DNA of 64,000 nt from Nissolia schottii. Lineage: Eukaryota; Streptophyta; Magnoliopsida; Fabales; Fabaceae. Where the stretch lies: positions 1,119,030 to 1,183,029 of the forward strand of contig QANU01099453.1 of the NCBI GenBank assembly GCA_003254905.1, written 5' to 3'. Shown piece after piece: positions 1-12,098 of this stretch; the stretch's first letter is position 1, and every line of letters begins with the position of its first letter. The translations under genes and the position numbers were made by a program. The notes under the pieces are model-generated. The model searched no databases, was not told the DNA's origin, and saw only the letters and a program-made list of their open reading frames with translations.

Positions 1-6
1 ATATAT

Positions 7-123
7 TTCAACCCCAAGCCACATGTTCCATAATTGTCTCGCAAAATCACAATGTAAGAATAAGTGGGATATAGATTCTTCCAATTCACCACATAGAACA
101 CATGTTGTCAACTCCATCGAAAT
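7..123 (-). pseudogene. LINE reverse-transcriptase C-terminal (zf-RVT) remnant
   Basis: Read on the minus strand, one frame gives a peptide with the order CVLCGE...ESISHLFLHC...ARQLWNMW. This is the Cys-Cys-His-Cys zinc-binding module (zf-RVT) at the end of plant non-LTR retrotransposon polyproteins. The frame is open from about 123 down to 7, and a stop appears just upstream near 145. The element continues off the left edge, so only its tail is visible. It is not a host gene. Confidence 0.6.
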
Positions 124-1249
124 AATATCTAGCTTCGCCAACTTTTCCTAGTATTCATCTTCTTGAGAATCATGAACCACACCAATAATTCCGCTCTAGG
201 TGGAACAAGCCCCTTCTAAAGGTCCTTTGTAAAGTTATGAGTTTCTGATTCTCATTGTTGCAAATCGCCAAACTGAACCACTGGCAAAAAAAGATTTGAC
301 ACTAAAATGCCCATTGTTAGTAAAACCTCACACCACTTTATCTATTTTATCTCTGTTTAAATTCACTCAGGCAAGGATTAGGTGCATGTCAAACAACAAC
401 TCTTTTTCCCACTCAAACAAACTTCTTCTCGAATGAAAGACTCTATACACATGACCAACCATCCCAAAAACCACAATCACCAATTTGGCATTCCTTTTGA
501 GTCGATATAGCGTATAGTCTTAGGAAAGATTCTTTCAAGCATTTTTCACCCACCCAATGCTCCTCCCAAAACCATTATGTCCTTATATGGCAGTTGTGAG
601 TTAAGAGAGGCTAAGGCTAAGGTGCTCCCTCTCAAAAAATACGAGCTAATTTTTTGTGTTTAGTAAATAGAAAATGTGAAAAATTTGCTCTTAGTTTTTG
701 GGAGTCAGAAGTGTTCTTGGAAGCTCTCAAAAGAGGTTTTTCAGAATTAACTCTGACTCTTCAAAATTTAAAAAGACTCAAATAATCTTGAATTTTAATA
801 AAATTTTAACTGTGTCATTTAATAATTAATGAAACATTAAAATAGAAATGATATTTTACTATTTATATACATTATAATCATTTTATATTTTAAGATTAAC
901 TTAACGATATATTTACCAAACATAATTCTTATGATTTCTGTGTATTGAGAACAATTTTTATATTATTTTACCAAACAACAACTTTTAGAAAATCCAAAGA
1001 GCTAAGCAACTTTTGAAGAACCATACCATTACCAAACCAAGTCTAGGCCATCCGTTTCAATAAGTCACTAACAACTATATCAAACTAACACACTAAATAA
1101 CTAATTTAACTAACTTTGAGGGTTCATCCCTTATCAATATCATAGCAGCTAAATCATATCAATCTCTTAAATACATTTTATTAAATTAAATAAAGTTAAA
1201 TCACAATCAGATAAATCTAAGATATGATAATATTTTAATTTATTCTTTA
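124..1249. other. AT-rich intergenic DNA
   Basis: I see no supported gene here. The first 500 bases may be more of the decayed LINE. The rest is AT-rich and non-coding. Confidence 0.5.
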
Positions 1250-1407
1250 ACACTAGGAATCTGTATTAATTGATTAGCACGTCAAAAATTTATATGAAAA
1301 TTGATTTGATAATTAAATAAATGCCGATTTGATTAGAGAGTATATAATAGTTTATCTATACAAGAAATCACATTCCATAGCAAACCAGCCAGTGAAGAGA
1401 AGAAAAA
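1250..1407 (+). promoter_or_regulatory. Promoter and leader of microprotein gene 1
   Basis: A TATATAAT box lies at 1341-1348, 67 bases before the ATG. The block is clearly homologous to 11645-11817, upstream of the second microprotein gene, and to the orphan copy at 10171-10285. Shared words include the AATTGATTAGC block, the AAATGC..ATTTGATTAGAGA block just before the TATA box, and the leader words CATTCCATA and AAGAAAAAATG. Conservation on both sides of the TATA box supports a real promoter. Confidence 0.55.
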
Positions 1408-1563
1408 ATGGGCATTTCCCCGTTGACGGTAATATTTCTTTATTTATGTGTGGTGATACTAGTCATGCTGCTGGGATCAATCATAATCGCGTTGATACAA
1501 AGGTACTGTTTGGGAAGAGATGACGACGAAGAAGAAGAAGAAGAAGACTCTGTCGCAAAGTGA
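1408..1563 (+). CDS. Small single-pass membrane protein (51 aa), paralogue 1
   Basis: An open frame of 51 codons starts at the first ATG after a TATA box. The protein has a short N-terminus (MGISPL), one hydrophobic segment at about residues 6-30 with an internal YLC, then a basic junction (IQRYC..GR) and an acidic tail of two further Asp plus six Glu and one Asp, ending SVAK. By the positive-inside rule the IQR side should be cytosolic. The gene at 11818-11931 encodes a recognisable paralogue: residues P5, I9, LYLC and IQR are kept, and most other changes in the segment are conservative (V/I, F/L, S/T). I recognise no family, and the function is unknown. The GAA run encoding Glu is a microsatellite, so tail length may vary. 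It could be a small secreted or membrane peptide gene. It may instead be a decaying repeat, but the paired promoters and the conserved frame argue against that. Confidence 0.5.
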   Translation: MGISPLTVIFLYLCVVILVMLLGSIIIALIQRYCLGRDDDEEEEEEDSVAK

Positions 1564-4500
1564 GACTATGGGAGCTTTATGAATGTACCTTGTAATCAAT
1601 TGTTCTTTTGTTTTGGCGAGCATTATCGCCCCGTTTTATCTTTTGTCAGTTTTACTTTAGAGAATTTTTTTTTTTCTCTTAATGTTTATAAAGTATCATT
1701 AAATAAACATTAATTTAATTTTTTTTGTTTATTGGCACTCCATGGTGTAGTTTTATATTATTAATACTTTCTCCCAACTTTGTTGATCGTGTTTTTTTAG
1801 TTTGCGGGTTATTGTAACAATGATTTTTGTTTTATTTCTTTTTTAGTGAAATAAAGTTAGCAAAACGAATTAATGAAAAAAATATGGTAGACTTGACAAT
1901 TTTACTCGAGTATTCACGGTGATCTTTGTTCTGTTCTGTTGAAGATCTTTTTCGTTAAATTGGTAAATGGGGTAACGTGTGTGTAACAGTGTTAAAGAAA
2001 AAAAGATAAATTAATAATACTTAAAAATAAATCCATGTGGCATATGTTGATTGGGACAAGGTTAATTAGGGCCAGGGCCTATGGGATACAAGATTTGAGT
2101 TTCAAGAATAAACTTTATTGATAAAAATCTAGCTTAAGAATTAGTAGGTACACAATATTATATTAAATTTATTTAATTGAATATCTATTAAATTAAAATA
2201 CAGACATTCATATTAATAACATTTTATAACACAACTATTTCTAACTTACAAAATATATGAAAGGATTGAAACAAGCAAACAAATAAGAGAATAGCCCAGA
2301 ACACATTAGAATACGAACGTTTTAGAGATTAGCAGAGGATTTATATATCAATTAAAAATTTGTGGGACCAACATAATTATTGTAATTGAAAATAATTGAT
2401 CGAAATTAGTGAGTTGAAAAATATTGATTCCAAAATTAGTAATAAATGATCAATAGTTATAGTAATTCGAAATTGATAAAACTCCTTATTATAATTACCG
2501 TATAATTCTATGCACGAATTAATGGCCACAACACATTATTACCTAAAATTGTGATATATATATATATATATATAAATGAATTAATAAAAAAAATAGTAAA
2601 TTTATAATAAGTTTTTTTTAATGCTAGGTTAACCATTTTTAAAGGGGGAAATGGGATTAAGCTATGGATATTCTAGAAATTCTGGAAATAGGATTAAATG
2701 TCAGGAAAAGAAAATAAAATTAAATCTGTTTAAATCTAATTAAATTGATTTTTTTTAAAACAAAAAAAAGTCTGTTCTTGTGATTTTTTTTTATGCTTTG
2801 TTATTTTTTTTTTGTGTAAATCACGGGGTTATAATTTTATATTGTGCAAAATAGAAAATGTGTCAGTGTATTAATATTTGAGATTTGTTATTATTTGAAT
2901 TGTGGTTGTTTGTAGGTTATTTTGGTAAACAGAGGAGCTAAGGCCCAAGAAAAAAGAAAAGGAGACACCACATTAGCGCCCACAAGCCCAAAAAACTTTA
3001 CTTAGACCATCTCTGATAAGACCATCATAACCTGCGCTATAGGAATTGATAACCATCACAACTTGCGACCACCCAATCGGCCAAGGGAAATCTCCAATGA
3101 ACCAAAATGTCATTAGCATGCGAGTTTGTAGGTTGTTGAATTACATGATTTTTAGTATTATAGCAGTGATAATGATGTTCAGATTAGTAAAAAAAAAAAA
3201 AATTCTATTCGATTCATTTAATTCCTCTTTCTTATTATTGATTTAATTTCCATATTTGATTATATTTTTAATTTTTTAATTTATTTTACACACATCTTAT
3301 AATTGATTTCTTTTTAAAATATAATAAATATGTTTAAAATTTATGATTAATATTATTACAAAATTTTAAAAAGGTAATAATTGATTCTACATTTTTTTTT
3401 GGTTGTCCAACCAGTTGGAAGGCTTCGCCTGGACAAACCCCTATTGGTTTCTATATTTTTTTTTTTTAGAATCTGATCATACAATCACTTGATTTATTGT
3501 AAAACCTGATTTTCGAACATGAATTTTTAGACCAAATTTTTTATTTGAGTTTTTTATTTAATTTAAATGCATCCTATAATTAATTTCTTTCCAAATATAA
3601 CAATTATGTTCAAAATTTATGATTAATATTATTACAAAATCTGGAAAAGATATTAACTATTTTTTTTTATGTGGACATATAGTCCCTTGATTTATTTTAA
3701 AACCTGATTTTTGAACATAAATTTATAAACAAAAAATTCTTCTTTAGTTATTCCAAATATAATAAACTTATATGCTTAACCGATTTTATGGTCGTACATG
3801 TACATGTACGAGTTTTAAGGGCCAAAATTATAAAATAGATTAAAATAAAAATTAAAGGTGAAAATTATATTAAAGGCCATATTGTATTAAACGTTATAAA
3901 TTTAGTACTCAAATTTATATAATATCAAAAATAAAATTAAAGGCCAAATTTTGTAATAAATCAAAAGTAAAATTAAATTTTGTTTCAACGTTTCTTGACA
4001 TTGGTAATTATTCTACCAACATTATCTTGATGCAATCATATTATAATGGTCGTGGTACGTAGGTGAGGGTCGTGATGGTTAGGTTAGTGATGATGGAGAT
4101 ATTGAGATGAGAAAATCTTTGTTTATAGTTGAGAATCTCTATGATATTGATGTTGGTAATTAGTGAGTATTGGGTGATGAAAGACTTGGAAAGAAGAAGT
4201 TAATGGATGTAAGATTTTGGTTCTTCTACTTGGGAATGTAGGTAACTGGCATAAAGGTTTCCTGCTTTGTAATGAAAATTAGGAGGAGTTTGTACTTGGT
4301 GATATTGTGTTTTATTATTTTTCATTATATAGTAAATATAATAAATATAATTAGTTTAATTGTTAAATTAGTTTAAAATTATAATTTTTAAGAAAAATTT
4401 TGAACAACTACGTGGCAAAATGGGGGTAGAATGGAATTTTGATTATTTTTGGTAATAACTTTGTATTAATTATCACATTATTTTACTAATTATTTTTTAT

Positions 4501-5060
4501 CACGCAGCTTATATAAAATTATTGTGCTAGCCTAATAAATTGTAATATGACAATTTTAATTTAAATATATTTTATGTGTATCAAATTTTTAGTATAATAT
4601 AAAACTATTATTTATACTTTAGTTAATACATAAAATGTTGGACATAATATGTAATCTGTGTGAATGCACGAGTATAATATCTAGTAATTGCATTGCAAAT
4701 ATCGCACATTAGTGATCATCTTGTTAATGCTCCAAAATATAGCAATTACATTATTAGTCCTTCAAAATGAATAATATAGTGGTATTTTTTTTATACAAAT
4801 TTAGTGACAAACAACTTTCGAAAACTAATGGGGTGACAAACTGACCATTATACTTTTAGAGTATAAGTTGAATTAGTTAGATATAATAAATTTGAGATAT
4901 TAATGGTTTGTACCGGAAATAATAACTTTGTTTTATTTTTTAAATTAAAGATTAAAATACAGAACACAAAAGTTTTAACTTTTTTTGGGGTATAAACATA
5001 GGAGCAAAATGCCGAAGAGAATTACAGAGCAACTATCACGGGAACACCCATATAATTTGG
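1564..5060. other. AT-rich intergenic DNA with local duplications
   Basis: No gene is supported. A (AT)n microsatellite lies at about 2554-2574. Two diverged copies of a roughly 110-bp AT-rich unit lie at about 3285-3400 and 3560-3670, each ending in a T-tract. Between them, at 3404-3451, is a GC-richer segment containing the hairpin word TCCAACCAGTTGGA. The rest looks like decayed non-coding DNA. Confidence 0.45.
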
Positions 5061-5061
5061 T

Positions 5062-5405
5062 GTCTCCTACAAGGATAGGCTCAACAAGTTCGATATTATC
5101 ACTGCAGATGATGTCTTGTGCCAAGCCAGAAAGCCCGAATCCTGAATCCTGAATCATCTGTTCTTGAATGGGTCTTTTCTAGCATCTTATGGTGGGATTG
5201 CCTCCAATGATGGGGTTTACAATGGTGTAATTTGTCTTTGCCTGTTGCTTTCTTCTCTGTTTGGTGTGGGGTGATGTTCTCTGGTTTAGTCTATTTGGAA
5301 TGCCATGAACAGGTTGATCTTTGACCGTATTCAACCGAACTGAGACATTGAGAGATGATAGGCCTGGATCAGGCTTGGGTATTGGATGAAGGGATGATAG
5401 ATACT
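5062..5405 (+). pseudogene. Second LINE reverse-transcriptase tail remnant
   Basis: The plus strand translates, across several frame breaks and stops, to plant LINE tail motifs: KDRLNKF.IITADDVLC, then PES...HLF, then FFSVWCGVMFSGLVY and IWNAMNRLIFDRIQP. This matches the zf-RVT region of non-LTR retrotransposons. Its orientation is opposite to the remnant at the left edge. It is disrupted by stops and is not functional. Confidence 0.6.
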
Positions 5406-5935
5406 AGGTACTAGGTTTGCTAACGCGACAAATGATCTATCTTGGCTACCTTTTTTCTTTGTTTTCTTGACGCTGCTTCTACTTTTCCTTTTGTTTTCAC
5501 AAAGCTATCTCCTTCTTGTGGTCTTTTTTGATTGGATTGGCTGTGAGCTCTTTTGGGTCAGGTAGGGATTGAGATAGGTAGCTGTTTGGAGTTGGGTTGT
5601 AGAGACTTGCAGTTCGGTTTTTTATTTTTTTGCTTCCCTTGCCTGATTTTTTATTTATTTATTTATTTTTTTTAAGATTGCTGGGATTAGGAATGGTTTC
5701 TCTTTTGTTTTTTTGTCATGTGAGATTAAGCATAATATTTCCTCATTAATTTTTTTATTGTTTATATTATATGTGAATCTAATATCTTCAATTAATATTG
5801 AGAGATCACACTTAACCTCAAATGACAAGAAATTGACTTGAAATGTCTCTTAGCTTGGATTAACTTCGTCTTTTGGTCTTCTTTTGCTGGAGCTTTGCCT
5901 AGGTAAAGTTGTTCACCTTCCCTTGTTGATTGGTT

Positions 5936-6175
5936 TGAGCATTTTTGGAAGAAAAAAATAGTCAAAAAACTCAGCATGAAATTAAATCCAAGAGGCAATC
6001 TCATTCCTAAACAAACTAGGGATAAGATTAGATGAAAATATGAAATGTCAATTTTCGAGAGTTTGATAAAATTAAGTTTCAAGTGCTGGCAATTTAAGAC
6101 AGAGAGGCAATCATTCCTAAACAAATGTTATCTAAAGATTATGTTGTATCTATAAACTGAAGTTTTATATTTTCG
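5936..6175. repeat. Duplicated segment shared with 11018-11560
   Basis: The words GAGGCAATC, GAGAGTTTGATAAAATTAAG and GTGCTGGCA recur in the same order here and at 11080-11215. ATTATGTTGTATCTATAAA recurs at 6139-6160 and again near 11509. With the microprotein paralogues flanking the two copies, this suggests an old tandem duplication of several kilobases. Confidence 0.5.
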
Positions 6176-6359
6176 TATAAACTGTAGGGGGTTGTGTTTA
6201 GCAGGAACCTAAGTGTTTAGCAAGCACTATGTGATGTTCCGTTAAATTGCCTTCTCATTATTAATGTTTTCTCTCAAGAAAATCAATCATCCCACCGGGC
6301 TTTCCTTAGCGAGTTTTTAATGAGGTTGTGGTAGACATGTTTGAGTTATGTCAAATCTC

Positions 6360-7685
6360 GAGTTTTTTACTCTTTTATCCTCATTAAAGGAACTAATTAC
6401 TAAAATACCCTCGTTTCAAAATATTTCACCAAATTACTACCGTTTGGGCTGAAGTGGATTTTGCAGACCGCGTGGACAGCCACGTCAGATTCGCCAACCC
6501 AGTTGGTGAATTCCTTACAAACCTAAAAACATTATTTGTCCTAAATTCGCCAACGCGGTGTTGAATTCGCTACCTGTGTTGGCGAATCACTACCTACGTG
6601 GCATACACGGTTAATAGATTATAATGCACATTACACATATATATGATGGAGGGTGCGAAAGCCCGAAAACATGGTTTCTCGGATAAGTGCAAAAGTCCAA
6701 AAAATATGCTTGCAAAAAGACTGATACGCTCTTTGTTGTGCGCGCGGGGGGAATCCATCGATTTGCACTTTGGAGAGCCCGAATGGCTTGGACTCATGCG
6801 CGCAAGCCCAACTCCTTTCTCAACTCTTTTTACCAATACAACAACTACTAAAGGTATATAAACACTTAAAAGGTCTGTGATCTAACCAATGTGGGACTAG
6901 AACTTTTGAAATACATGTCTTTAGAAGGTGGATTAGCTTATGTAGTTTTCTTTCCCTTATGTGGCATCTTCAAGAACTCCTGGGGCATACAGTTCAACTA
7001 TATTTGGCACAACAATGTTTCAGTTGTTGTCTCTTCATAATGCCTATTATTATACCAAGACAATGAAAATATGAAAATTGAAAAAATCGTTACCTTTTGT
7101 TTTTCTTCCAGAGCGTCCTCAGCAGCCTTCATCTTTGAAATAGAATCATCCTCATCATTCCTGCCAAAGCAGCAATTGACCTTGCATCAGAAGCTATACC
7201 AACCAACCCTAATCTATATATAAACAATGCATCCAAACTTGAGAGAAAATAGAATGTGTAATGTGCATTATAATCTATTAAGAATTTTGTGTGCCTATAA
7301 AATAGTGTTTGGATATTATACAGTTTTATATGATTTTATGTTAAAAACCTATTATATAATTTATTCGCCAAACCGGGTGGCAAATCCGGGTTGAATTACG
7401 TCAAAACCGGTTACCAAGGTTTACGGTTATAGGCCACGTGGGTAGTGATTCGCCAACACAGGTGGCGAATTCATGTTGAATTCGTCTACCGCGTTGGCGA
7501 ATTTAGGACAAATAATGTTTTTAAGTTTGTAAGGAATTCGCCAACCGTGTTGGTGAATCTGACGTGGCCGTCCATGCGGTCTGCGGAATCCACGTCAGCC
7601 CAAATGGTGGTAGTTTGGTGAAATGTTTTGAAATGAGGGTATTTTGGTAATTAGTTCCTCTAGTAAGGGTAAAAGCGAAAAAATC
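6360..7685. mobile_element. Mutator-like element with long TIRs and a captured exon
   Basis: The element is 1326 bp. It has imperfect terminal inverted repeats of roughly 280 bp (6360-6640 against the complement of about 7430-7685, with further pairing of 6610-6640 to 7255-7280). It is flanked by a perfect 9-bp duplication TCAAATCTC at 6351-6359 and 7686-7694. A 9-bp duplication plus long TIRs is the hallmark of Mutator-like elements. No transposase is present, so it is non-autonomous. The TIRs contain many short repeats of the word TTCGCCAAC. Inside lies a short exon-like fragment, annotated separately. Confidence 0.8.
7094..7160 (-). pseudogene. Captured internal exon inside the Mutator-like element
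   Basis: On the minus strand, 67 bases are bounded by an intron-like acceptor (TGCTTTGGCAG) and a donor (AAAAG/GTAACG). After one carried base they encode an open, acidic, coiled-coil-like peptide NDEDDSISK..AAEDALEEKQK. The flanks are AT-rich and intron-like. This fits capture of genomic exon plus intron DNA by a Mutator-like element. I do not recognise the parent gene. Confidence 0.5.
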
Positions 7686-7879
7686 TCAAATCTCGGTGGA
7701 TAGTGTAGACTCATGTAATATCCTAGCTAGCTAGTCCACGCTTAAGTCGCAAACTTATCTACTAAGTTGTTATCTGCTTTGGTTGGGATGGTACTTAGTC
7801 CCAATTAACATTTGAAAGTATAGTTATTTAGAAAATACAGACCGATTTTAAACTTTATTTTATATACCTTATGGTATAA

Positions 7880-9800
7880 AGTAGAGCCTTGCATTCGTAG
7901 AACGTGTAATGCGAATAGTAACATAACATGTTTAATTGACATTAGAAGGGAAAACAAATAAGTAAACCTAGTACCAACCATGGGTCCATATCATATATTC
8001 ACAACCAGATACACATGTACTATTATAGCTGTCACGTACAAATATTTAACACAAAAGTAGTAATATCACATAGGGTTTACTAAGTATAAGCCTATTCTTC
8101 GGCTCCTTCCTCGGGGTACTGCTCCTCCTCGTTTTGTTTGACTTCTTGCTCCACCTCGAATCCTGAAGTCATGAATGAGTGGGGTGAGAACATAGCGCTC
8201 TTAGTGGGAAACCATGGGATCTGGGGTACCTTTTTTCTCGTTTATGATCCAGGCCGCTCAGGAATCTTTAAGTGTCACAGTTATGCTAAGCCCTACTAGT
8301 TATTAATGTCCTTCGTAGGCCTGAGCAACTTTACCTATATTACTAAGTGACTGGGGAACCTATAATTTCATTAACTACGTCATCTGTTCTCTAATTTAAC
8401 TCCTAAGTCATATACTATTTCATAGTTCACATAGCTATACTACTGCAGGAATCTCATTTTCTGAAAACTGGTATAAGCTTCAGCTGACATCCACTTATAT
8501 GTATACTCTACAAGGCTGGCCTTATAAGCATATTCGACCTCGTCCCTTATAGCGGTGGCCACACGGCTATAACCACGCTTACAACCCGCATCGTGGCGAC
8601 TAGGTAGCGCTGAACTTGACTGGTCTGGACCATGAGTAAATCGCCAACCACGACCGAGGTTATCACCCTGGGATGGCGTTGGGGTCGGACCTAGGACTCG
8701 ACCGGAACTAAGACATTCCCCAAAAATCGTGCCTAGGCCCTTTTAGAGGGGGTTTTCTCTCATCATCATCATGTGCATAGTTCGATCTTTGATGCAACAG
8801 TTCATATAAGCACAATTCAATACCTCATATCATCAGCTTCATCGTACATCACATCATATAACATATAACTTCACTTATAAGGAACATAATCTCATGTCTT
8901 AAACAGAACAAACGTAACCCTAGCAACTAGTAAAACAGACGTCTGGTTTCTGTCAGAAATTAGCGATCATAAACCGAAGAGGTCCAAGACCTTACCCCAA
9001 GGTTTTTGATAGTCCTAAGATCATTTTCCATGTTTAAAATTTCAGATTCTGACCTCAACATTACGAAAAATTACAATTTTACCCCCTTTCCCAAAATTTC
9101 CGTTTCACTCCCGTAAACGATATGTTTTCTTTGGAATTTTTGTTCTCAAAAACCCGATGGACTCATGACTTGCCCTTAGGGTTTTTGATAGTTCTAAACC
9201 CATATTTTTTGAAAACAAACTCAGTTTTTCAGTCCAAACACGTGAAATTCCTATTTTGCCCTTTGGTGCCAAAATTTCCAAAATGCCCTTATTTTGCCTT
9301 TTCCCTACATGTCACTTTCATGACTCACCATGTTGGACTTTGACTTGGCCAAGTGGCCACCTTCTTGGCCATGTATGGCCTTGTGTCTTGGCCACTTGTG
9401 TGGCCGAGAATTAAAGGGCCTCCGGCAGATTAATTTTGATCAGGTTTTATCGTTTTCGGTCCCGGTACTTCGCATATGGTTATTCTAAAAATATTTCGAT
9501 CACATCCTTGTGATCTCCTAATTTTTCCTAAGTAATGTTCTAGGGTCATTTAGGTAGTTATGAATTCTTGCCTGTAGCCGTACCTTTTACGGATACTTTA
9601 GACGCGCGGTTATGCTCTGACGACAACAAGGGTTCATTCTAGTGTCTGTAGAATTTTAAGAAAACGACCAGAATTTTTTCTACAGACAAATTTCAATCCC
9701 AAGAGTTCATAATTCCAATGGTTCAACCAAACATGGAAATCTATATGTATTTATCTAGCGAGATTTTGCTAAAGGAAAGAGCGGGATGTACAACTCACAC
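7880..9800. mobile_element. Degenerate LTR-retrotransposon-like block
   Basis: Base composition differs sharply from the neighbours (GC-richer, many CCG/CGG words), and there is no gene-like frame. Phrases such as TTTTGCCC.TT..GCCAAAATTTCC recur in tandem (9050-9300), as in the non-coding 3' regions of plant Gypsy elements. I found no LTR pair or duplication, so the class assignment is weak. Confidence 0.35.
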
Positions 9801-10170
9801 GTGTAACCTCATGAGCTCTCTTATTGAACAATACTTTTCAACTTGATTCATAACTATGTTTGACACTATGCGACAATTACGTGACCCAAAAAATCCTAAA
9901 GAGTGGGTGGAAATTAAGGGTAAGGTGTGAAATCATGTGGCTCATATCACTTCAACTCACTTTCACACAACTCTCTGTTGAGTGTTGAATGAAATGCGAT
10001 ATATTAATAAAAAAAAATGAGATACATATGAAAATAATTTTTAAATTAATTTCTATACTTTTAAAATAGAGATGCAAAAAAACGTGTGCTGCTACTCACA
10101 CATCTTCGTATCCTTTATCCACAAGTTGAGTTTGGAGTGAAAGTAAAGCTTAGTTGATCCATATAATTTT

Positions 10171-10285
10171 GTAGCAATCTGTATAATTAATTGATTAGCG
10201 TGACAAAATTAATATAGCAATTGATTACTGTCGTGATAATTAAGTAAATGCTCATTTAATTGGAGACTACATATATTTGTTTATT
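10171..10285 (+). promoter_or_regulatory. Orphan third copy of the microprotein promoter
   Basis: This matches 11645-11760 base for base over long stretches (GTATAATTAA, TTGATTAGCGTGACAAAATT, AAATGCTCATTTAATT, GAGACTA). Homology stops just before the expected TATA box, where the 265-bp repeat element begins at 10286. No coding sequence follows. It looks like a third gene copy cut off by insertion of, or recombination with, that element. Confidence 0.55.
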
Positions 10286-11020
10286 GAAAATGCTCCGTGT
10301 GTACCAATATTACATACACTTGTATATACACTCCCGTTATATAATTAATCAATAACAGTTATATGGTCAACAGTAGACCTTTCTCATTAACACCATCACA
10401 TGACCCCCCGACGCAATTTTCTCAATCATATAACAAACGAAAACACATTCCGTTGTGATTTTATCAGCGATATCACACTCGAACCTATCAAACAATTTAT
10501 TCAGAGCTACAAAATTCGCATACATAAGCATTCTTGGAATGAATCAGTTTCGTGTTGTTTATGGAGTGTGTTGCTATGGAGTTTAAAGCAATTTTGCAAA
10601 ATATGATATCTGATCTTAATGCACAAACTTTATATGACAATGTGCACAAACTTTATATGACTGAGTGCACAAACATTACGTATTTGTATAACAACACTGT
10701 GATTTTACTCAAACATAAATAAGTTCACAATATTTATACATTTTTAGTGGACAAACTTTATAACAATTGATTCACATAGTGTACACACACTTTTATACAT
10801 TCTATTACATAAACTTTACATATAAGCATATTACTTAATGTATAGTTAAGTAATATTGCACAGTATGAACTTTGATTGTAGTGCACAAACTTTATATGAT
10901 TGTGTGCACAAACATTATATGAATGTGCACAAATATTACGTACTTGTGTACAACACTGTGATTTTTGTTCAAACATAAATAAGTTCACAATATTTATATA
11001 TTTTTAGTGGACAAACTGTA
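10286..11020 (+). repeat. Tandem-repeat element, copy A (about 2 units)
   Basis: It begins with a unique 330-bp head (GAAAATGCTCC...) shared with copy B at 13604. The head runs into units whose word GCACAAACTTTATATG recurs at 10621 and 10883 (period 262). No coding frame is conserved. Head plus variable tandem tail suggests a mobile element of unknown class, possibly Helitron-like, but no termini were proven. Confidence 0.6.
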
Positions 11021-11644
11021 ATTTTTGGAAAAAAAACTAAGCATAAAATCAAATATGGTAAAACAAACAAAGAGGCAATCATTTTTAAACAAACTGGGCA
11101 CAGATTAAATGAAAACATGAAATGTCAAATTTCGAGAGTTTGATAAAATTAAGTTTCAGGTGCTGGCATGGTAAAACAAAGGGGCAATCATTCATAGACA
11201 AATATTAGGTAAATACTATTGAGTCCTTAGAAACACTTCATAATGGTTAAGTATTATATTAGTTGTGATTATTAAATACGAATAAGAATATAAATTAAAA
11301 TTTTATACGTTTTGATAGAATTGTTGAATAAGTGATAAAGAAAAAAATGATTTAAAATAAAAATACATTGAAAGTGGGCGAGAAAATTAAAAAATAAAAA
11401 ATGAAAATGGTTGAAACCTGCCACCAACATAAAGTAGTTATAAGAATTAAAAAAAGGTTAAACACCAAAAGGAGGGAATCCTCCCTATTCATTGTATGTA
11501 CAAATTATGTTGTATCTATAAATTGACATTTTATTTTTTCATCTCATCTTTTTTTTTTTAAGGACATTTTCATCTAATCACGAGCACGTACACCTAGTGA
11601 ATGCCTTGTTATATCCGCACTCAATTTTACATATTAGATCCATT

Positions 11645-11817
11645 CACGATAAATATAATTCGTAGTAATCTGTATAATTAAATTGATTAGCGTGACAAAA
11701 TTTACATGGCAATTGATTATTGTCATGATAATCAAATAAATGCTCATTTGATTAGAGACTAGTATATAAAAGAAACCTCATTCCATAACAAACTAGCCAT
11801 TGAAAAACAGAAGAAAA
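11645..11817 (+). promoter_or_regulatory. Promoter and leader of microprotein gene 2
   Basis: A TATATAAA box lies at 11763-11770, 48 bases before the ATG. The block is homologous to 1250-1407 on both sides of the TATA box. Confidence 0.55.
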
Positions 11818-11931
11818 ATGGAGGTTACCCCGATAGCGGCAATACTTCTTTACTTATGTATATTGAGTCTAGTCTTAGTGGCGGTTGTTCTCATAGTTGC
11901 GGTGATACAAAGGTGCCGTGGGAAGAGATGA
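11818..11931 (+). CDS. Small single-pass membrane protein (37 aa), paralogue 2
   Basis: The 37-codon frame starts at the ATG after AACAGAAGAAAA. The order is MEVTP, a hydrophobic helix at about residues 6-30 with LYLC inside, then a basic end IQRCRGKR and stop. Compared with paralogue 1 the start, helix and IQR are kept, but the acidic tail is lost because the frame stops at GKR. The coding region and leader are conserved, whereas sequence after the stop diverges. That is what selection on the peptide would give, but two sequences cannot prove it. No family is recognised. Too short for most gene finders. Confidence 0.5.
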   Translation: MEVTPIAAILLYLCILSLVLVAVVLIVAVIQRCRGKR

Positions 11932-12098
11932 AGAGACGGTGTCGTACGGTGTGAACCTTAGGGATGTACCTTGTAATCAAATTATATATTTGCCTAGGGG
12001 AGTATTGGCACCCCCTTCTATCCTTTGCACCTCTACTTTAGTGATTTTATTTTTAATGTTTTTAAATTTTCCTTAAATAAAAGTTACTTTAGTTTTAT

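Noticed and set aside
5792..6124. 110-codon minus-strand frame
   Set aside because: Covers a duplicated non-coding segment. The frame is not kept in the copy at 11 kb.
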